NCBI GenBank assembly: GCA_016081115.2
Contig: JABTTQ020002607.1
Coordinates: 388,330 to 452,329, forward strand
Origin: Rehmannia glutinosa
Lineage: Eukaryota; Streptophyta; Magnoliopsida; Lamiales; Orobanchaceae
Direction of reading: 5' to 3'
Length of the DNA: 64,000 bases
Shown here: positions 35,035 to 48,034 of the stretch, in pieces
How the letters are laid out: each line of letters starts with the position of its first letter
Numbering within the stretch: position 1 is the stretch's first letter
Notes under the pieces: generated by a model
Seen by the model: the letters and a program-made list of their open reading frames with translations, nothing else
Databases searched by the model: none
What the model was told of the DNA's origin: nothing
Program-made: the position numbers and the translations under genes

Positions 35035-35400
35035 AATCGGGCGGGACGGACCGTTATTGGACCGGCCCGATAAGAGCAATACCCGATAAGCAGTAACACG
35101 AAAACGGCCCAATAAGCTTAACGGGACGATAACGTTAACCCAAGCATGACACGATAACAACCCGTATAGCACAAACACGTCATGTTAAGCTCGATAAGCA
35201 AATTTATTTTTATTCTTTATAAAATTATTAATAGTTGTTTGCAAATTATTTTTTATTTTTCTGTTAATTAAAATTAAAGTTTGCCAAATTTGTGCAAAAT
35301 TTGGAGCATTTGACTCGTTATAAAATCTACTAATATAATAAAAATATAATATTATTGGCACCCCTAATGCATGTGTCACCTATTAAGAAATTCCTGGATC
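35035..35400. other. Nested repeat remains in copy 1
   Basis: GC-rich imperfect repeats (GGGCGGGAC..., ACCGGCCCGATAAG) are followed by AT-rich DNA and GGATCCGTCCCTGATTACAAGG, which has the look of a hAT-type end. A related end (ATTAGAGACGGATCC) lies at the matching place in copy 2 near 44230. Confidence 0.35.
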
Positions 35401-35817
35401 CGTCCCTGATTACAAGGAAGTTGCATGAATTGGGAGAAACATATATGGACGATCCAATATATTACACTGGACTCCCACTGTAAGTCACAGTTTCATTTAA
35501 TTAAAAAGGTCTGCATACCTTCGGTCTCCGATGACATTAATGCTCATTAGTAAACTGTGCCACAAGAAATCTTGAATGGCCGATACCATAATCCAATTGG
35601 CTTCTCCAAAAGGTGCGTGCAGCCTTTTCAGATTCCCTATTAATCTGGTTCAATTTGATTTTGAAGGGTTTTTTTCATTTTATATATAACACTTATTATA
35701 ATTAACGTTTCGTATCCTGCACAAGGTCTATATAACCATCTGTCCACTCAAAGAACACCACCCTTCCACAGATTTGTATTTCTTTTATTGTGTATTTTGT
35801 GTTTTACTACTAACAAA

Positions 35818-36724
35818 ATGCCCCAAACCAAACCCACTTGTCAAGCAGATCTCGACAGAGACGACGAATGGACGCAGTACGGGACGGTGAGGCTGCTATG
35901 ATTTCTTTTGAACGCGAAGAAGAACTACAACTACTCGCAAGTTGATGTTGCAGAGTTCATTATGTGGGTTGCCGCGAGAAACCTGTCGGAAGAGTTGCAT
36001 CGGGAACTAACCGTTATGGCCCGACTCGTAAAGTCAACCGCCTCCGGCATGCTTTCTGGGATTTCCACCATTTCAAGAAGATACCTGGGGTTTTCTATTT
36101 CGAGGAGGAGAACGTTGTTCATGTTTCTCCCAAATACTGGCTCGCACTGGACTTTAAGGTGGTATATGTTCAACTTACATATTTATTTTTTAACCATTTA
36201 TTAAATTAAATTAAAATGGTCATCTGTTTGTTTTGACCAAATATAGCAGACAAAAGGGGTCCTTTGTTCCGATGTTTCGAATCTTTTTTTTAAGTTTACC
36301 TTTGACACGTCTGCACAATCCTCATAGCCATTGGTCCCATTTATCTGGTTAATACATAACTTTTGTTCGCATCCCTTTTTTTTTCAGGAGACTCCTCAAT
36401 AAACAAAGTTCTGTACTGTGGGTGCAAGAACTTTTGGCTGCTTCAGGAAGTGTTCTTCTACAACAGCTTTGCACTGATTGATGATCCTCCGGAGAACGAC
36501 GACGTGGCAGGGGGTCAAAGCAGTTGGTCCCGGTGGAGGAGGCGGATACCCAAGTGGCTCAGGTTCAGGAGGTGGCAATCCAACAGGAGCGGATGGAAGA
36601 AGCGGCAGCAAATGAGGTTGGACCAGGAAACCGGGGAGGTGGACGTATTGAAAATGCAACGGACGACGAAGAGGAGATGCAGCCAGAGGTGATTGACCCT
36701 GTTTGGGTCGAGTCACACGGCTGA
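35818..36724 (+). pseudogene. Third Myb/SANT-like gene (copy 1), broken
   Basis: ATG 35818 opens MPQTKPTCQADLDRDDEW, with the aligned tryptophans of a Myb/SANT-like domain: W in DDEW, then FIMWVAARNLSEELH. An intron from about 36157 to 36387 is followed by exon 2, which should start ETPQ. Breaks here: TGA at 35899-35901 (arginine in copy 2), a frame change near 36020, and TAA directly after ETPQ. Copy 2 keeps the gene open (42917-43816). Exon 2 ends in an acidic tail with PEVIDPVWV in the copy 2 frame. Confidence 0.65.
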
Positions 36725-37660
36725 ATGGGGTCCTGGATGTGCTGCCGGAAGGTTGGGGTGGTAGGTGGGTTGGTGGTTTTTATTTTTGGTTTGAATGAAG
36801 GTTTTGTGTTAGCCATGTAATGGTTTTTTGAAGTTTTTATTACACAATGTATTTGGGGCTTTTACAAATACAGTGTGTTTTGGGATGTTATGGTAAGACC
36901 GAAGGGAAATTCAAAGTAAATGAAACCCGAATGTTATTATTAGTTGTTATATGTTTGAATTTTGATGTGCTGTTGTTAAATTTCAACAAATCTCCCAGAA
37001 TTAACAACTGTTCACTGTGCATGCAACCATAATCGACATATATTCCCTAAAAAAAATAAAAAAATTAATCTAAATATAATACAGTAGTACAACATAAGTT
37101 TACAGTTGTATATAGATTTTCAAGTATGAAAAGTAAACGGCATAGTTGTGTTTGTTTTCTAATTACTGCGGGGTGTTTTTAGAGGTCATGCACATTGCTA
37201 GAATAAGTCAGTGCCCTTCAACTTAACAGGTCAACTGTTTTTTCATGGGTTCTTTGTTCAGGAAATGATAAAGCAATGCCTGTAATAATCCATATACCAA
37301 TATGTGTTCTTTTTCAAAATTCCATTCTAACTTTGGGGATATGACAACAAATGGGACCGGACACCCTGGGTATTAAATTGGAAACCTTGATACTAATGAA
37401 TATGGAAACACAAATTCACTCACACACCCAACTGTTGCTAATATGAAAATACAGAAACCGAGTGTGGCAGCTTTTATGAGTTGTCACACCAAAACTTTTC
37501 TAGTAAATGCCCAAAGCTGTTGTTTTACCTTAGCAAGGCATGGTGAATATAAAAACACCCCCCAATCAGGCATTCCAATAAATTTTATACCAAACCCCCA
37601 TCCATACATAAAATTAAGCTTCAACAGCCACCTGCTCCCCAATACATTGTTGCGAAAAAA

Positions 37661-38322
37661 ATGGCATTTCCAGTTACTCATTTTGGGGCAACCGACCATC
37701 ATATTCGCCACTGGAATGACGAAGAACTCAGTCATTTACTACAATATTTGTGTGAGGCGACAAATGATGGTGATATGTCGGACACAACGTTCGTCACTGA
37801 AGTATGTCACGGGGCTGCGGAATGGTTGAGTGAGTTTTGGTCAACCACAGTATCATATGCCATGGTCACCTCACAGATAAGCTTCATGAGGAACAAATTT
37901 TGGGCTTTCCAAAGCTTCAAAAATATGCCTGGTGTCAAATACGACCAAGAAAATAACGTGGTTTCAGTGGGTGGTCAATACTGGGATTGCATACTACGGG
38001 TCCGAAAAACCATTCTAATCCTAAATTATATCTGTCTGATTTTCACTGCTAACATTTTATGTACACTGTAATTGTCAATAGTGGCATTTTATTTCACATC
38101 ACAAGTAATATTGTACGGACAATAACGCGTTAAGTTTTTTCGCAGGAGACCACGGAACAACAGACATTTCGCATTAATGGTCTCAAAAACTATGAACTTT
38201 TGGAAACACTATTTGTATCGCATTCATTTGGAAATATTGCGGGTGTGGAGGACGAGGGATGCAGAATTGCCGGAGTTGCAAGTGAAGTTATCGAAGACAA
38301 AGAAATTGACAGGATCAGTTAA
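37661..38322 (+). CDS. Fourth Myb/SANT-like gene (copy 1), open when spliced
   Basis: Exon 1 (37661-37999) opens MAFPVTHFGATDHHIRHWND and has the Myb/SANT-like pattern with W residues in RHWND, AAEWLSEFW and NKFWAFQSFKNMPGV. A GT donor at 38000 and a CGCAG acceptor ending 38145 lead to exon 2 (38146-38322, ETTEQQTFRINGLKNYELL..., stop TAA 38320-38322). The phase is kept, giving about 171 residues. The exon plan and key motifs (FHHFKKIPGV versus FQSFKNMPGV; CKNFWLLQ versus LKNYELLE) match the gene at 35818, so the two are tandem duplicates within the element. The longer frame at 38177-38467 is a shadow. Its role is unknown; DNA binding is inferred from the fold. Confidence 0.65.
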
Positions 38323-39237
38323 ACTTGAAGTGCCCAATGGGTGGATGGTAGTAATTGTTGTATGTGTACTATGTACAAGGAAATCATTTGTGGGACTACA
38401 AGGTTTCGATTATGTTTTTATTTTCTTAGCACAACCGTATGGTTCTACTACACGCATGTACTTGTAATTAGGATTGGCTAATTTTGACTTCTCATTCCAT
38501 CTTTTTTGCCAATCCTCACTGTCCAATTGTTGATTAGTGGTGTATGAATTAAGATGGTTGTAATTTAAGTCTACTTCACATTTCCTTCAAATTTTTGATT
38601 CATATATGTTCATAATGTGTTGTATGTAACAATAATTTTAAAAAAATTATTAATTGAAACGTGTATCAGCACACAAAACAATTCAACCATTTCAGATGAA
38701 AATTAATTTAACAATAATTTAAGTTTTACATAAATATGTATATATAGTTACTGTTAAAATAATATATATACATATATATATATCTTGGTTTTATGGAACA
38801 AATTAATAAATGAATTGGAACACATTATTATATCATAATCTACATGGGAATCAGCAATACACATTTTACAATTATTAAATAATAACCATCACATCATACA
38901 AACCAAAAAATTTCATATCCATTCACAACTTTCCCTAGCAAAAAAACATCACATCAACTGTCATCATTACATATCCATTCACACTCTCAAAATTTTCCAT
39001 AACTTTCTTCAGAATTTTTTTTCACTATTACCTAGCGAAAACAAAATTTTCAAAATGAAAGCATATCCAATCGCACCCTAACACGTTCATGTTTCAGCCT
39101 GTGTCTTAATCCCGCTATTGTTGGATTATGTATCAAGATCTGGCCCATGGTATTGTAATTTAACCATCCAAATGAGGCCCATTATCCCACCACTTTTGCC
39201 CTCTTTAGTCAGGTAGTGTGATAAATGATAACATCTC

Positions 39238-40141
39238 TAGAGATGTTAAACAGGTTGACCTTATTAGTTTATTGAAACCTAACTTTAATCTTAGTGGACT
39301 TTAGGCTAAATGGGCCACTATCGAACTATAAGATAATTAAAAAGTATATATTTAAATATAAAATTTTAAACTCATAAAACATTTAAGTTTAATATTTTAG
39401 TTAAAGTATTCATCTTTAAAAAGTCATGCATAGTTTTTATTTACATTTCATCAACAAAATTAAAAAATTAAATATTTTATGATCTAATTTTTAAAAATAA
39501 AATTATAGTAATAAAAGTTAGGATTATATATTACTCATAAGGATATAAATCAGCATTTTTATAATTATATATTTAAATCTAGAAATTTAAACTTAACATA
39601 TATAACATTTAAGTTTAACATTCAAAGTTATTCTATTCATTATAAAAAAAAATTCATGAATAGTTTATAGTTATATTTCACTAAAAAAATTATAAAATTC
39701 ATTTAATTTACCATTTAGAAATATAATTTATATCCTAAATAATATAATCAAACTTCGTGATATTTTCTTATTTAGAATAAAAATTGGAAAGCTAAATTAA
39801 GTAATAAATATACAATTTTGTCGAGAAACATAGCTTCTTTGGTAAAGTTGAAGACATAAAGATGAGAGAGATGTAAATTTGAAAAATATATTTACTAGAA
39901 ATAGCCTAATAGGTAATAGTTGATATATAATAAGTAGTAAAAGTAGATATATAATATTAGAATAATATTTTTATTTTTAAAATAAAAAATGACGGGTTTC
40001 GGGCTAGCCCGGTTAACCTCTGGTCTAAACGGCCTGGGCCCAAAAGGACCGGATTTAAAGGACCAAAATAATCCAAAGATAACCTCTTTTTGTTGGTTTA
40101 AATAAGTTGGCCAACGGGTCACGACCCATTTAACATCTCTA
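39238..40141. mobile_element. Possible non-autonomous hAT-like element between the two giants
   Basis: TAGAGATGTTAAAC at 39238 and its inverted match ATTTAACATCTCTA ending 40141 look like hAT-type ends. The inner sequence near the right end (GGGTCACGACCC, GGCCTGGGCCC) is GC-rich and the rest AT-rich. I cannot find an 8-bp duplication, so this is uncertain. No protein is encoded. Confidence 0.35.
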
Positions 40142-40384
40142 ATAATGAGTGGGGGTTAGGAATATTTTACACATTTTCATTCATGCATATTGTCAAACAA
40201 AAAATTAGTAAAATTATATAATCTTGTTGGCCCGGTCCCATTTAGCATCTCTTATAATGAGTAGGGGTTAGGGATATTTTAGACATTTTCAACACTGTCA
40301 TATGATTCATATATGATAATCCATTCACATTGTCAATCAAAAAATTAGTAAAATTTATATAATTGTGTTGGCTCGGGCCATTTA
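40130..40384. repeat. Tandem repeat serving as target of copy 2
   Basis: Two units, 40130-40241 and 40242-40384, start TTA(A/G)CATCTCT.ATAATGAGT and share ATATTTTA.ACATTTTCA and CAAAAAATTAGTAAAAT. A third unit starts at 53542, on the other side of copy 2. The second unit ends in GGGCCATTTA just as copy 2 begins. Confidence 0.8.
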
Positions 40385-41319
40385 GGGTGCGATTGAATAT
40401 GTTTTCATTTTGAAAATTTTTTTCGCTAGAGAATAGTGAAAAAATTTCAAGAAAGTTTTGGAAAATTTTGAGAGTGTGAATATATATGTAATGACGACAG
40501 TTGATGTGATATTTTTTTGCTATGGAGAGTTGTGAATGGATATGAGAATTTTTTGGTTTCTAGGATGTGATGGTTATTATTTAATAATTGGAAAATATGT
40601 ATTGTTGATTCCCATGTGGATTATGACATAATGGTGTGTTCCACTTCATTTATCAATTTCTGCCATAAAACCAAGTTATATACCTATTTTTCATTTTTTA
40701 GCAGTACATATATATACATATTTATGTAATTATTGTTGAATTAATTTTCTTGTCAAATGATCGAATTGTGATGTGTACTGCTACACGTTGGTATTGGACG
40801 TATTTTTGAAATTATTGCTACATACAACACGTTATGAACATATATGAATTTAATATTTTAAAGAAATGTGAAGTTTATAAAATAGAATGTTGGGCAATTA
40901 TTTCCAGCATCACCAATAGACGGTCCCCTTGCGAGAATGTACTACAATTTTTCGTCTCTGACGCGCATTATTTTTTCAGTACATGACATTTAATTATGAT
41001 TAGAATGGTGAATTTAATCATTCAATTTACCCCTGTTGAACATTACAAGTTCATCATTGCCCATTAAATTTTGGACTCGAAGGAAACTGATTAGTAGCAC
41101 GAATACTAATTTGGAATAACACAACCACAGGTAATCACACATCACTGTTATAACATCGTAACAAACCATTAAATGCAACATCGGGACAGTACACTACATA
41201 CGTGCAGTGCAAACTGTCATTTGTGAATAGAAAATAAAAACATACATGAAACCTTGCCTAACCACAAATGTTTTCATTGTACGTAGTACACGTAAAACTA
41301 TTAGTAGCATCCACACAGT

Positions 41320-41971
41320 TGGTACTTCAAGTTGAACTGATCCTATCAATTTATTTGTCTTCGATAACCTCAACTGCAACTCCGGCAGTTCCGCCGTCCT
41401 CGTCCTCCACAGTCGCAACAGTTCCAAATGAATGCGAGACAAATAGTGTCTCCAAATGTTCATAGTTTTTCAGACCATTAATGCGAAATATCTATTGTTC
41501 CGTGGTCTCCTACCAAACAACTTAACACGTTATGGTTCGTACAATATTACGAGTGATGTAAAATAAAATGCCAACACTTGACAATGATAGATGTACATAA
41601 AGATGTTAGAGGTGAAAATCGGCCAAAAACATTTGGGATTATTTTTTTTCTCACCCGTAGTATGCAATCCCAGTATTGACCACCCACTGAAACCACATTA
41701 TTTTTTTGGTCATAATTGACCCCAGGCATATTCTTGAAGGTTTGGTATCATGTTTATCTGTGAGGTGACCATGGCATATGATACTGTGGTTGACCAAAAC
41801 TCACTCAACTATTCCGCGATCCCGTGATGGACTTGATGTGAAGGCTTTGTCCGACATACCGCCATCATTTCGGCATCACACAAATATTCTAGTAAATGAT
41901 CGAAGTTCTTCGTCATTCCACTGGCGCATAAGGTGTTCGGCAAACCCAAAATGATTAACTGGAAACGTCAT
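41320..41971 (-). pseudogene. Fourth Myb/SANT-like gene (copy 2), decayed
   Basis: Homologue of the gene at 37661-38322. Exon 1 would start at ATG 41971 but soon loses its frame. Exon 2 (about 41511 down) reads ETTEQ, then a TAG where copy 1 has glutamine, then FRINGLKNYEHLETLFVSHS. Further down TAA replaces a lysine codon. The open frame 41194-41463 is out of frame relative to copy 1. Confidence 0.65.
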
Positions 41972-42916
41972 TGTACTCTTGTTATGATATTGGGGAGCAG
42001 TTGCCTGTTGAAGCATAAACTTATGTATGGAGGGGGGTTTCGTATACAATTTACTGGAATGCCTGATTGTGAGGTGTTTATATTGACCATGCTAGGTAGG
42101 GTAAACCAACAGTCATCCATTTACCCTTAAAGTTTTGGTGTGACAACTCATAAAAGCTGTCACACTTGGTTCTCCTTTAAGTCAATAGGTTAGGGGTTGC
42201 ATAGTACCAAATACCAGCACTTGGGTCTGGGAGTGATGGTGCATTTCCATTTTAAGTATCATGGTTTACATTTTACTACCCTAGGGTGGCTGTGGTGATT
42301 TGTTGTCATATCCCAAGAGTAAGAATGGATTTTTTAAACAGAACATAAATTTGTATATGGAGCAGGCATTGCTTTATCATTGGGCGTATGTAGTCAATTT
42401 CCATGCTAGACAACAATCAGGTCAAACAAGGATACAAAAAGCTTGACTGTGAAGTTGATCGATCTGGTTTTATTTTAGACTTGTGCATTACCTTTAACGA
42501 AAAGCAAGCAACATGAAATTTAAACACAAATATGGCGTGTATTTTTCATAATTTAAAATCCATATTCAACTTGTAAATTAATGTTCTACTATTGTGTTAT
42601 ATTTAGTTTATGGTTGCATACACATTGAACAGTAATCAATTCTGGGAACTTGGTTCAAACATAAAAATAGCAGTGCAAACAGGTATTAATTAATAAGAAA
42701 AGTTGGAATTTATTTACTTTCAAGGTACCATTAAGTTTTAACATTGGTGCCCAAACACACATCAGAATCGGTAAGAGACCCGATTCTGTTGTCTAATCTA
42801 ATACAAACTTAACAAAATCCATTAAAGAAAAAATACAAACCAGTAATAAAAACCTAATTTAAAACCACCTACCCACCAAACACCCCAACCTCTAGCCAAC
42901 ACATCCAGGACCACAT

Positions 42917-43816
42917 TTAGCCGTCAGACTTAACCCAAACAGGGTCAATCACCTCCGGCTCTATATTCTCTTTATCGTTCATCCCATTTTCAATAGGTCC
43001 ACTTCCCTCATTTCCTGGAACAACCTCGTTTGCCGCCGTTTCGTCAACCTGCTCCACTTGGATTGCCATCTCATGAACCTGGGCCACTTGGTTAGCCACC
43101 TGCTCAACCTGGACCACTTGGTTTGGCCCCTCTTCCGCCTCGTCATTCTCCGGAGGATCATCAATCAGCGCGAAACTGTTATAAAAGAACATTTCCTGAA
43201 GCAGCCAGAAGTTCTTGCATCCACCGGTATGAAACTTTCTTTGTTGAGGAGTCTCCTGAAAAAACAACAAGTCACGCAACAAAAAGTGATCAATACGGAG
43301 ATGAATGGGACCCCATTCGAGTATGTGCACACGTGTGAAGGGTGAAATATTTTGAAGATTGCAAATATCGTAACAAAGGACCCCTTTTTCTGGTGTATTT
43401 GGTCATAAAAAAACAGAGGACCCTTTTTCATGTTGTTCATGTATTTTAAAAAAATAAAAGTACAGATAAACCACCTTAAAGTCCAGTGCCTCCCAGTACT
43501 TGGAAGAAACGTAAACAATGTTGGCCTTCCCTAAGTAGTGGACCCCAGGTATCTTCTTGAAATGGTGGAAATCCAAGAAAGCATGCCGCGGTCGGTTCAC
43601 TTTACGTAGTACTTCCGCGATGGTTAAGTCCTGGTGCAACTCTTCCAACAAGTTCCTTGCCGCAACCCAGATTACAAATTCTGCCACATCAACTTTAGAG
43701 TAGTCATACTTCCGGTTCGCCTTCAACAGAAATCGGAGCAGCTTCACAGTATCGTAGTGGGTCCATTCGTCATCTCGGTCCAAATCCGCGAAACATATGG
43801 GTTTGGTTTGGGGCAT
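42917..43816 (-). CDS. Third Myb/SANT-like gene (copy 2), open when spliced
   Basis: Exon 1 (43816-43475) opens MPQTKPICFADLDRDDEWTH and holds a Myb/SANT-like domain: DDEW, KLLRFLLKANRKYDYSKVDV, VIWVAARNLLEELH, then FHHFKKIPGVHY. A GTGGTT donor and a TTTTTTCAG acceptor lead to exon 2 (about 43255-42917), starting ETPQQRKFHTGGCKNFWLLQ. It continues into an acidic tail with repeated VVQVEQVANQVAQV and ends DPVWVKSDG. Together they give about 226 residues without a stop. Copy 1 carries three lesions in the same gene. The domain suggests DNA or partner-protein binding. The function in the element is unknown. Confidence 0.65.
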
Positions 43817-45239
43817 TTTGTATGTGGTAAAACAAAATACAGAATATAATAAACAGAAAACTCTGGAATGTTGGTATTATTTGAATGTGCAGAGGGTTAT
43901 GTAGACCATGTGTGTAGGATACCAACATTCACACTTAAACATAAAATTAAAAAACCTTTGAAATCCATTTCACAAGATTAGTATGGAATCCGAAAAAGTT
44001 GCACGTACCTTTTGCAGCAGCCAATGAGATTAGGGGACAGGTGAATCAAGTTTTCTTGTTCCACAGTTTACTAATGAGTAATGATGGCATTAGAAACCGA
44101 AGGGCTACAATAATTATTTAACACAATAAACTATGAGTTACTCTAGGGGTTTTAGTAATACATTGGATCGTCAATATCGATCATCATATCTGATTATTTT
44201 GCACCCAATTCGGGCAACTTCCTTGTAATTAGAGACGGATCCATGAATATTTTAATAGGGGACACATAATATGTATCATTACAAATTTAATACAACAAAT
44301 TGTAATCTTTGAAACATCTTGTCATTTTGTAAGCTAATTATTAATATATATCTTCTCAGATTTGTATGACACTATACATATTTTAAGATATTACTGTTAC
44401 ACATTTTTGTACAAATGGTAAATAAACATATGTGTGTACTTGACAGTATTATACGGTTTTTACATATTGTATTTGAGGGCACATTATTAATTTATAAATT
44501 ACAATTCTATAGTTTTAGACGGTGCAGTTAAGTTAACATGTTGTTCTGTTTATATTATTATCTGAAATAAATTTAATTAAATTTTATTATGACATCACTC
44601 CGTATATAAATCGTTGTTGTTATTTGGATATATGTACCGTAATATTGCGACTGCTACAGTCATACTATAGTTTCATTATGAAATTTGCCTTCGTCAAATG
44701 GTTTAGAGAGTATTAGCTTAAATTAAAGTATTGAAAAAAGTCTGGAAAATGACAAGGGGTAACTAATAGCCATATGTAGTGCCCACTCGTAATGTGCCAT
44801 GCAAAAAAGTTGACCTCTAACTGAAATGGTCAATATATGTTTGGTTGTACATTAAATAGGAAAAAAAATACTTAGAACAATTGGAGATGTAGGAAATTGT
44901 TTAAAACAACCTATATTATGCTATGAAATGTAAAAATATGTGAGGAATGTAACTGACATCTGCACGACAAAATTAGATATGAACATAGTGAGTCATATTA
45001 CCATAATGGAAATATACAAAATAAGACTACGTACATTCCAAACATAAAGAAAGCACAACTACATGCATAACCCTAATGCATGTGACATATGACATGAAAA
45101 TATTACTGCGTACGTCACCAACTACTACAAGCCGACATGGTGGATTGGCGAAAACATGGGTTCAGACGTCAAAATTTGCCAATACTAAAAACAAATAAGT
45201 ACCACAACCGTCTTTTTTTTTAAATTACAAAACACAAAT

Positions 45240-46285
45240 AAACTGAAAAGGCAAGCATTGGTTACGAGAACATGGAAGCTTAAAATCACTTGTCACCTGA
45301 TTTGGATGCAGCAGTGCTCTTGGCAGAGATGGAGGTTGATGCAGGCTGATTGTACTCCATTTTTCAAAGCCACTCGCCGTATGAATCGGTGTCAAGAACC
45401 CAGGAGTAACCATATTCGTAAATATGTTTTTCCTTTCCATCATCCCCCATAGCTACATCAGGCAACACCTCGTACTTCTACTTACCCAGGCCAAATGGAG
45501 TCAGAATATTGGAAGTCTGTGACGATCTAACCTTTGAAGATGGTGGTTTGTATTCAAATAAGTCAATGAAGTCGGAAGTATGAAAAGAGTTTCTTTGGTT
45601 CTTTACTTTTGAATCCTGGGAGTCGGATATAGTTATGACCTCCCTTTGTTGCCTACGTTTAAGTAGTTTGTCCACTTCTGCCTTCAACTCGTACTCGCCT
45701 ATTATACCATCAACACTTTTCATTTTAGAAAAAACCCCGCTAATTAGGTTCCAATAAGTCTCGCCCGTGTAAAAATATATTGTTGCTAGTGGCCATCGAT
45801 GCATACGTCGATACAATTTTGATCAAGTTTACTATTATATTCATGTTTGAACATTAATATGTTATTTACATGGTTATGGTTAAACATAAAAGCGTGCTAA
45901 ATTTACGTAAAATATTCATTCTTACCTCCATTGCAGTTGTTTGTACAACAGTTGGCATGTTAATAAGATTAGTAACCGGATCGTATTGCACATTTTCCAG
46001 CTCCAACAAATATTTGAAAGTGTTGAAGCGATCCTTGAGTACGTAAAACTGCTTCCGTACCTGGCCAAGCGTGAAATTTCTTTCCATCTCGTCATTGAGA
46101 TCCCTGGTTATGTCTGGGAGTGCAATTTCAAAGTCCAGCTCGTCCGTCATAGGTGTCGTTATTACGTAATGATGTAGGATAGAACAAAATTTCTTCTCTG
46201 TTTTCTCATCCCAACGTTCATCGTATCCCTGAAGGATGTAGCCTACGTGCGTGAACTGATTACGGAGGAAGACCTTGTTCGCCAT
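45240..46285 (-). pseudogene. Second Myb/SANT-like gene (copy 2)
   Basis: Exon 1 (46285-45926) is open: MANKVFLRNQFTHV, then RWDEKTEKKF, LPDITRDLNDEMERN and QFYVLKDRFNTFKYL. It keeps the tryptophan that is a stop in copy 1. The acceptor before WPLATIYFYTGETYW reads GCAT here instead of the GCAG of copy 1. Exon 2 stops after FGLGK near 45478, while homology to the copy 1 tail continues to about 45290. So this copy has the better exon 1 and copy 1 the better exon 2. Confidence 0.65.
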
Positions 46286-48034
46286 GTTTAACACAAAATT
46301 GAAAAGGCAGATACAAAAAGTGTGCACAATGTTAGTATCACCGCGTATTTGAAATGGGTATGTAACTCCATTGCATAATACAGTTAGAAAAAAGTTTTAA
46401 CTACGTTTTTAACATCACACTAGTCTTGCCTTTTGAGAGAAAACTACTATATCTGGATTTTAGAGTATGCTAAAATGAATTGCCCACTTTCCTTTAATAG
46501 CCGCAGTCAAGGCCAAGGGGATTTTGGGTTCCGTGGGGGCTGGTGGGGAACAATTATCACTATATTTAAGGTGATGTTGATCTAAAAATTGCATTTAAAT
46601 TCAGTATGCAACATGGCCACTGTTCATTAACTTAACCACAGTAAAGATTTAACTGACACAACCCCACATTATATGTTCTCCTCTAATTTACGTTACAAAG
46701 GTCACCACACATTCTTCTAATTTCTCTGCTATATCCGGTATTAAATTTCAAAAACTAAAAAAATAAGTTTAATAGTAAATTACTATAATATACCCGAATA
46801 TGTAAACAATATAACATATGTATTTAGTAAAAAATTGTGTGTAACTCCATTTACGCCAAAACACCCAATTAAATTGGTGTAGTATGTAGTTCCAAATTTC
46901 GTATTAAGGGTTGTAGATGTTCTTAGGCAGAGACGATGGTATGCTAGGGCGAAGCAGGCCACATCCCCACACCCCCTCCCATTTGTACAACAAATTGTAC
47001 ATTTTCAACCACCGCCTTAAGCTCTAATTTTACTTTGTGTATTATTATGTTGTGGCTCTATTTAACCCCTATATATATTGATCTAATTGTATTTTGTTAA
47101 ATATAAATTAATAGTAACATGTGACTGAAATAATACAATGACTTATGAATAAAATCGCCATGTTTTCATTCTTGATGTGTCCCAATTATTTTTTTCATGT
47201 GATAACACACAAGTTATGCACTTATTTTTTGTTTTAATAAAATAACTACAATAAGAAATGAAAATATATTTTTCCCTTTTTAAACGTTCAATCATTTCTT
47301 TTATCATCTTGATTGAACCTGTTATTTCGGATAATTTTGCAATCCATCTGTTATATTGGTTTACTATAAATTTCGTTTAATAATTAGTAAGCCACACTTA
47401 TGTATGTTCAGTACACACAACGAACCTAAAATATCGATTTCGTAACTAAGAAAATGTTGCGTAACACAAAATTTAATAACGCATGAAACACAACTATTAC
47501 TCAGCTGCAGCTGGGTTCCAATCCCGCTGGCCACATGTCGGATTGAGGGGAGATGTAGATGACATCGAGATTTGAACTAAGGTGGAGTTCACATAAATTA
47601 ATATGGTAGGAAAATATCAACTCAAACGTCTAATCAAAAGCAGCTTTTACAGACAAAATTTATACCCACCCCTTATACAATCCAATATTGATCGATCGTG
47701 TGTTTTCCTTTCAAGTATGGGTACACATTTTTCAATATAAAAACACCCAAATATGGACTGTACCATATTAGTACAACCCGATTTACATTACACAAGTGCC
47801 ACCATTATATTTAGTGAATAAAAAATTGGAAACAGCTAGCAGTAGAAACAATTATTAAATATTAATTAAATACAATTAAAGTTGAGGATACAATGCGTTA
47901 TAAAATTAATACCATTCGAACAAACATATTTTGGGAACAACTTCTACATCGACCAAAATGAACATCCAAAACCAACTCGAAGCCCTTCTTCATATGACAT
48001 ATGACATTACCATCAATTGTTTCTCGTTAGGATG

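Larger units (their letters stand above)
26751..39078 (+). mobile_element. Giant PIF/Harbinger-type transposon, copy 1 (12.3 kb)
   Basis: The ends are GGTTGCGATTGGATGTG on the left and, inwards from the right, GGGTGCGATTGGATATG. They match at 15 of 17 positions. TAA duplications lie at 26748-26750 and 39079-39081, as PIF/Harbinger elements make (TWA). A DDE_Tnp_4-type transposase inside confirms the superfamily. The gene order on the plus strand is Myb/SANT ORF1, transposase, GRF zinc-finger protein, and three more Myb/SANT-like genes. The family is normally a few kb long with two genes, so the size and gene number are odd. Copy 2 at 40385-53541 has the same order and ends in inverted orientation, which shows that this whole block moved as a unit. 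Confidence 0.9.

Noticed and set aside
38177..38467. Open frame in copy 1 with a close homologue at 41194-41463 in copy 2
   Set aside because: The splice acceptor at 38145 and the motif match to the neighbouring gene (LKNYELLE versus CKNFWLLQ) fix another reading frame. This one is a shadow preserved by nucleotide homology.
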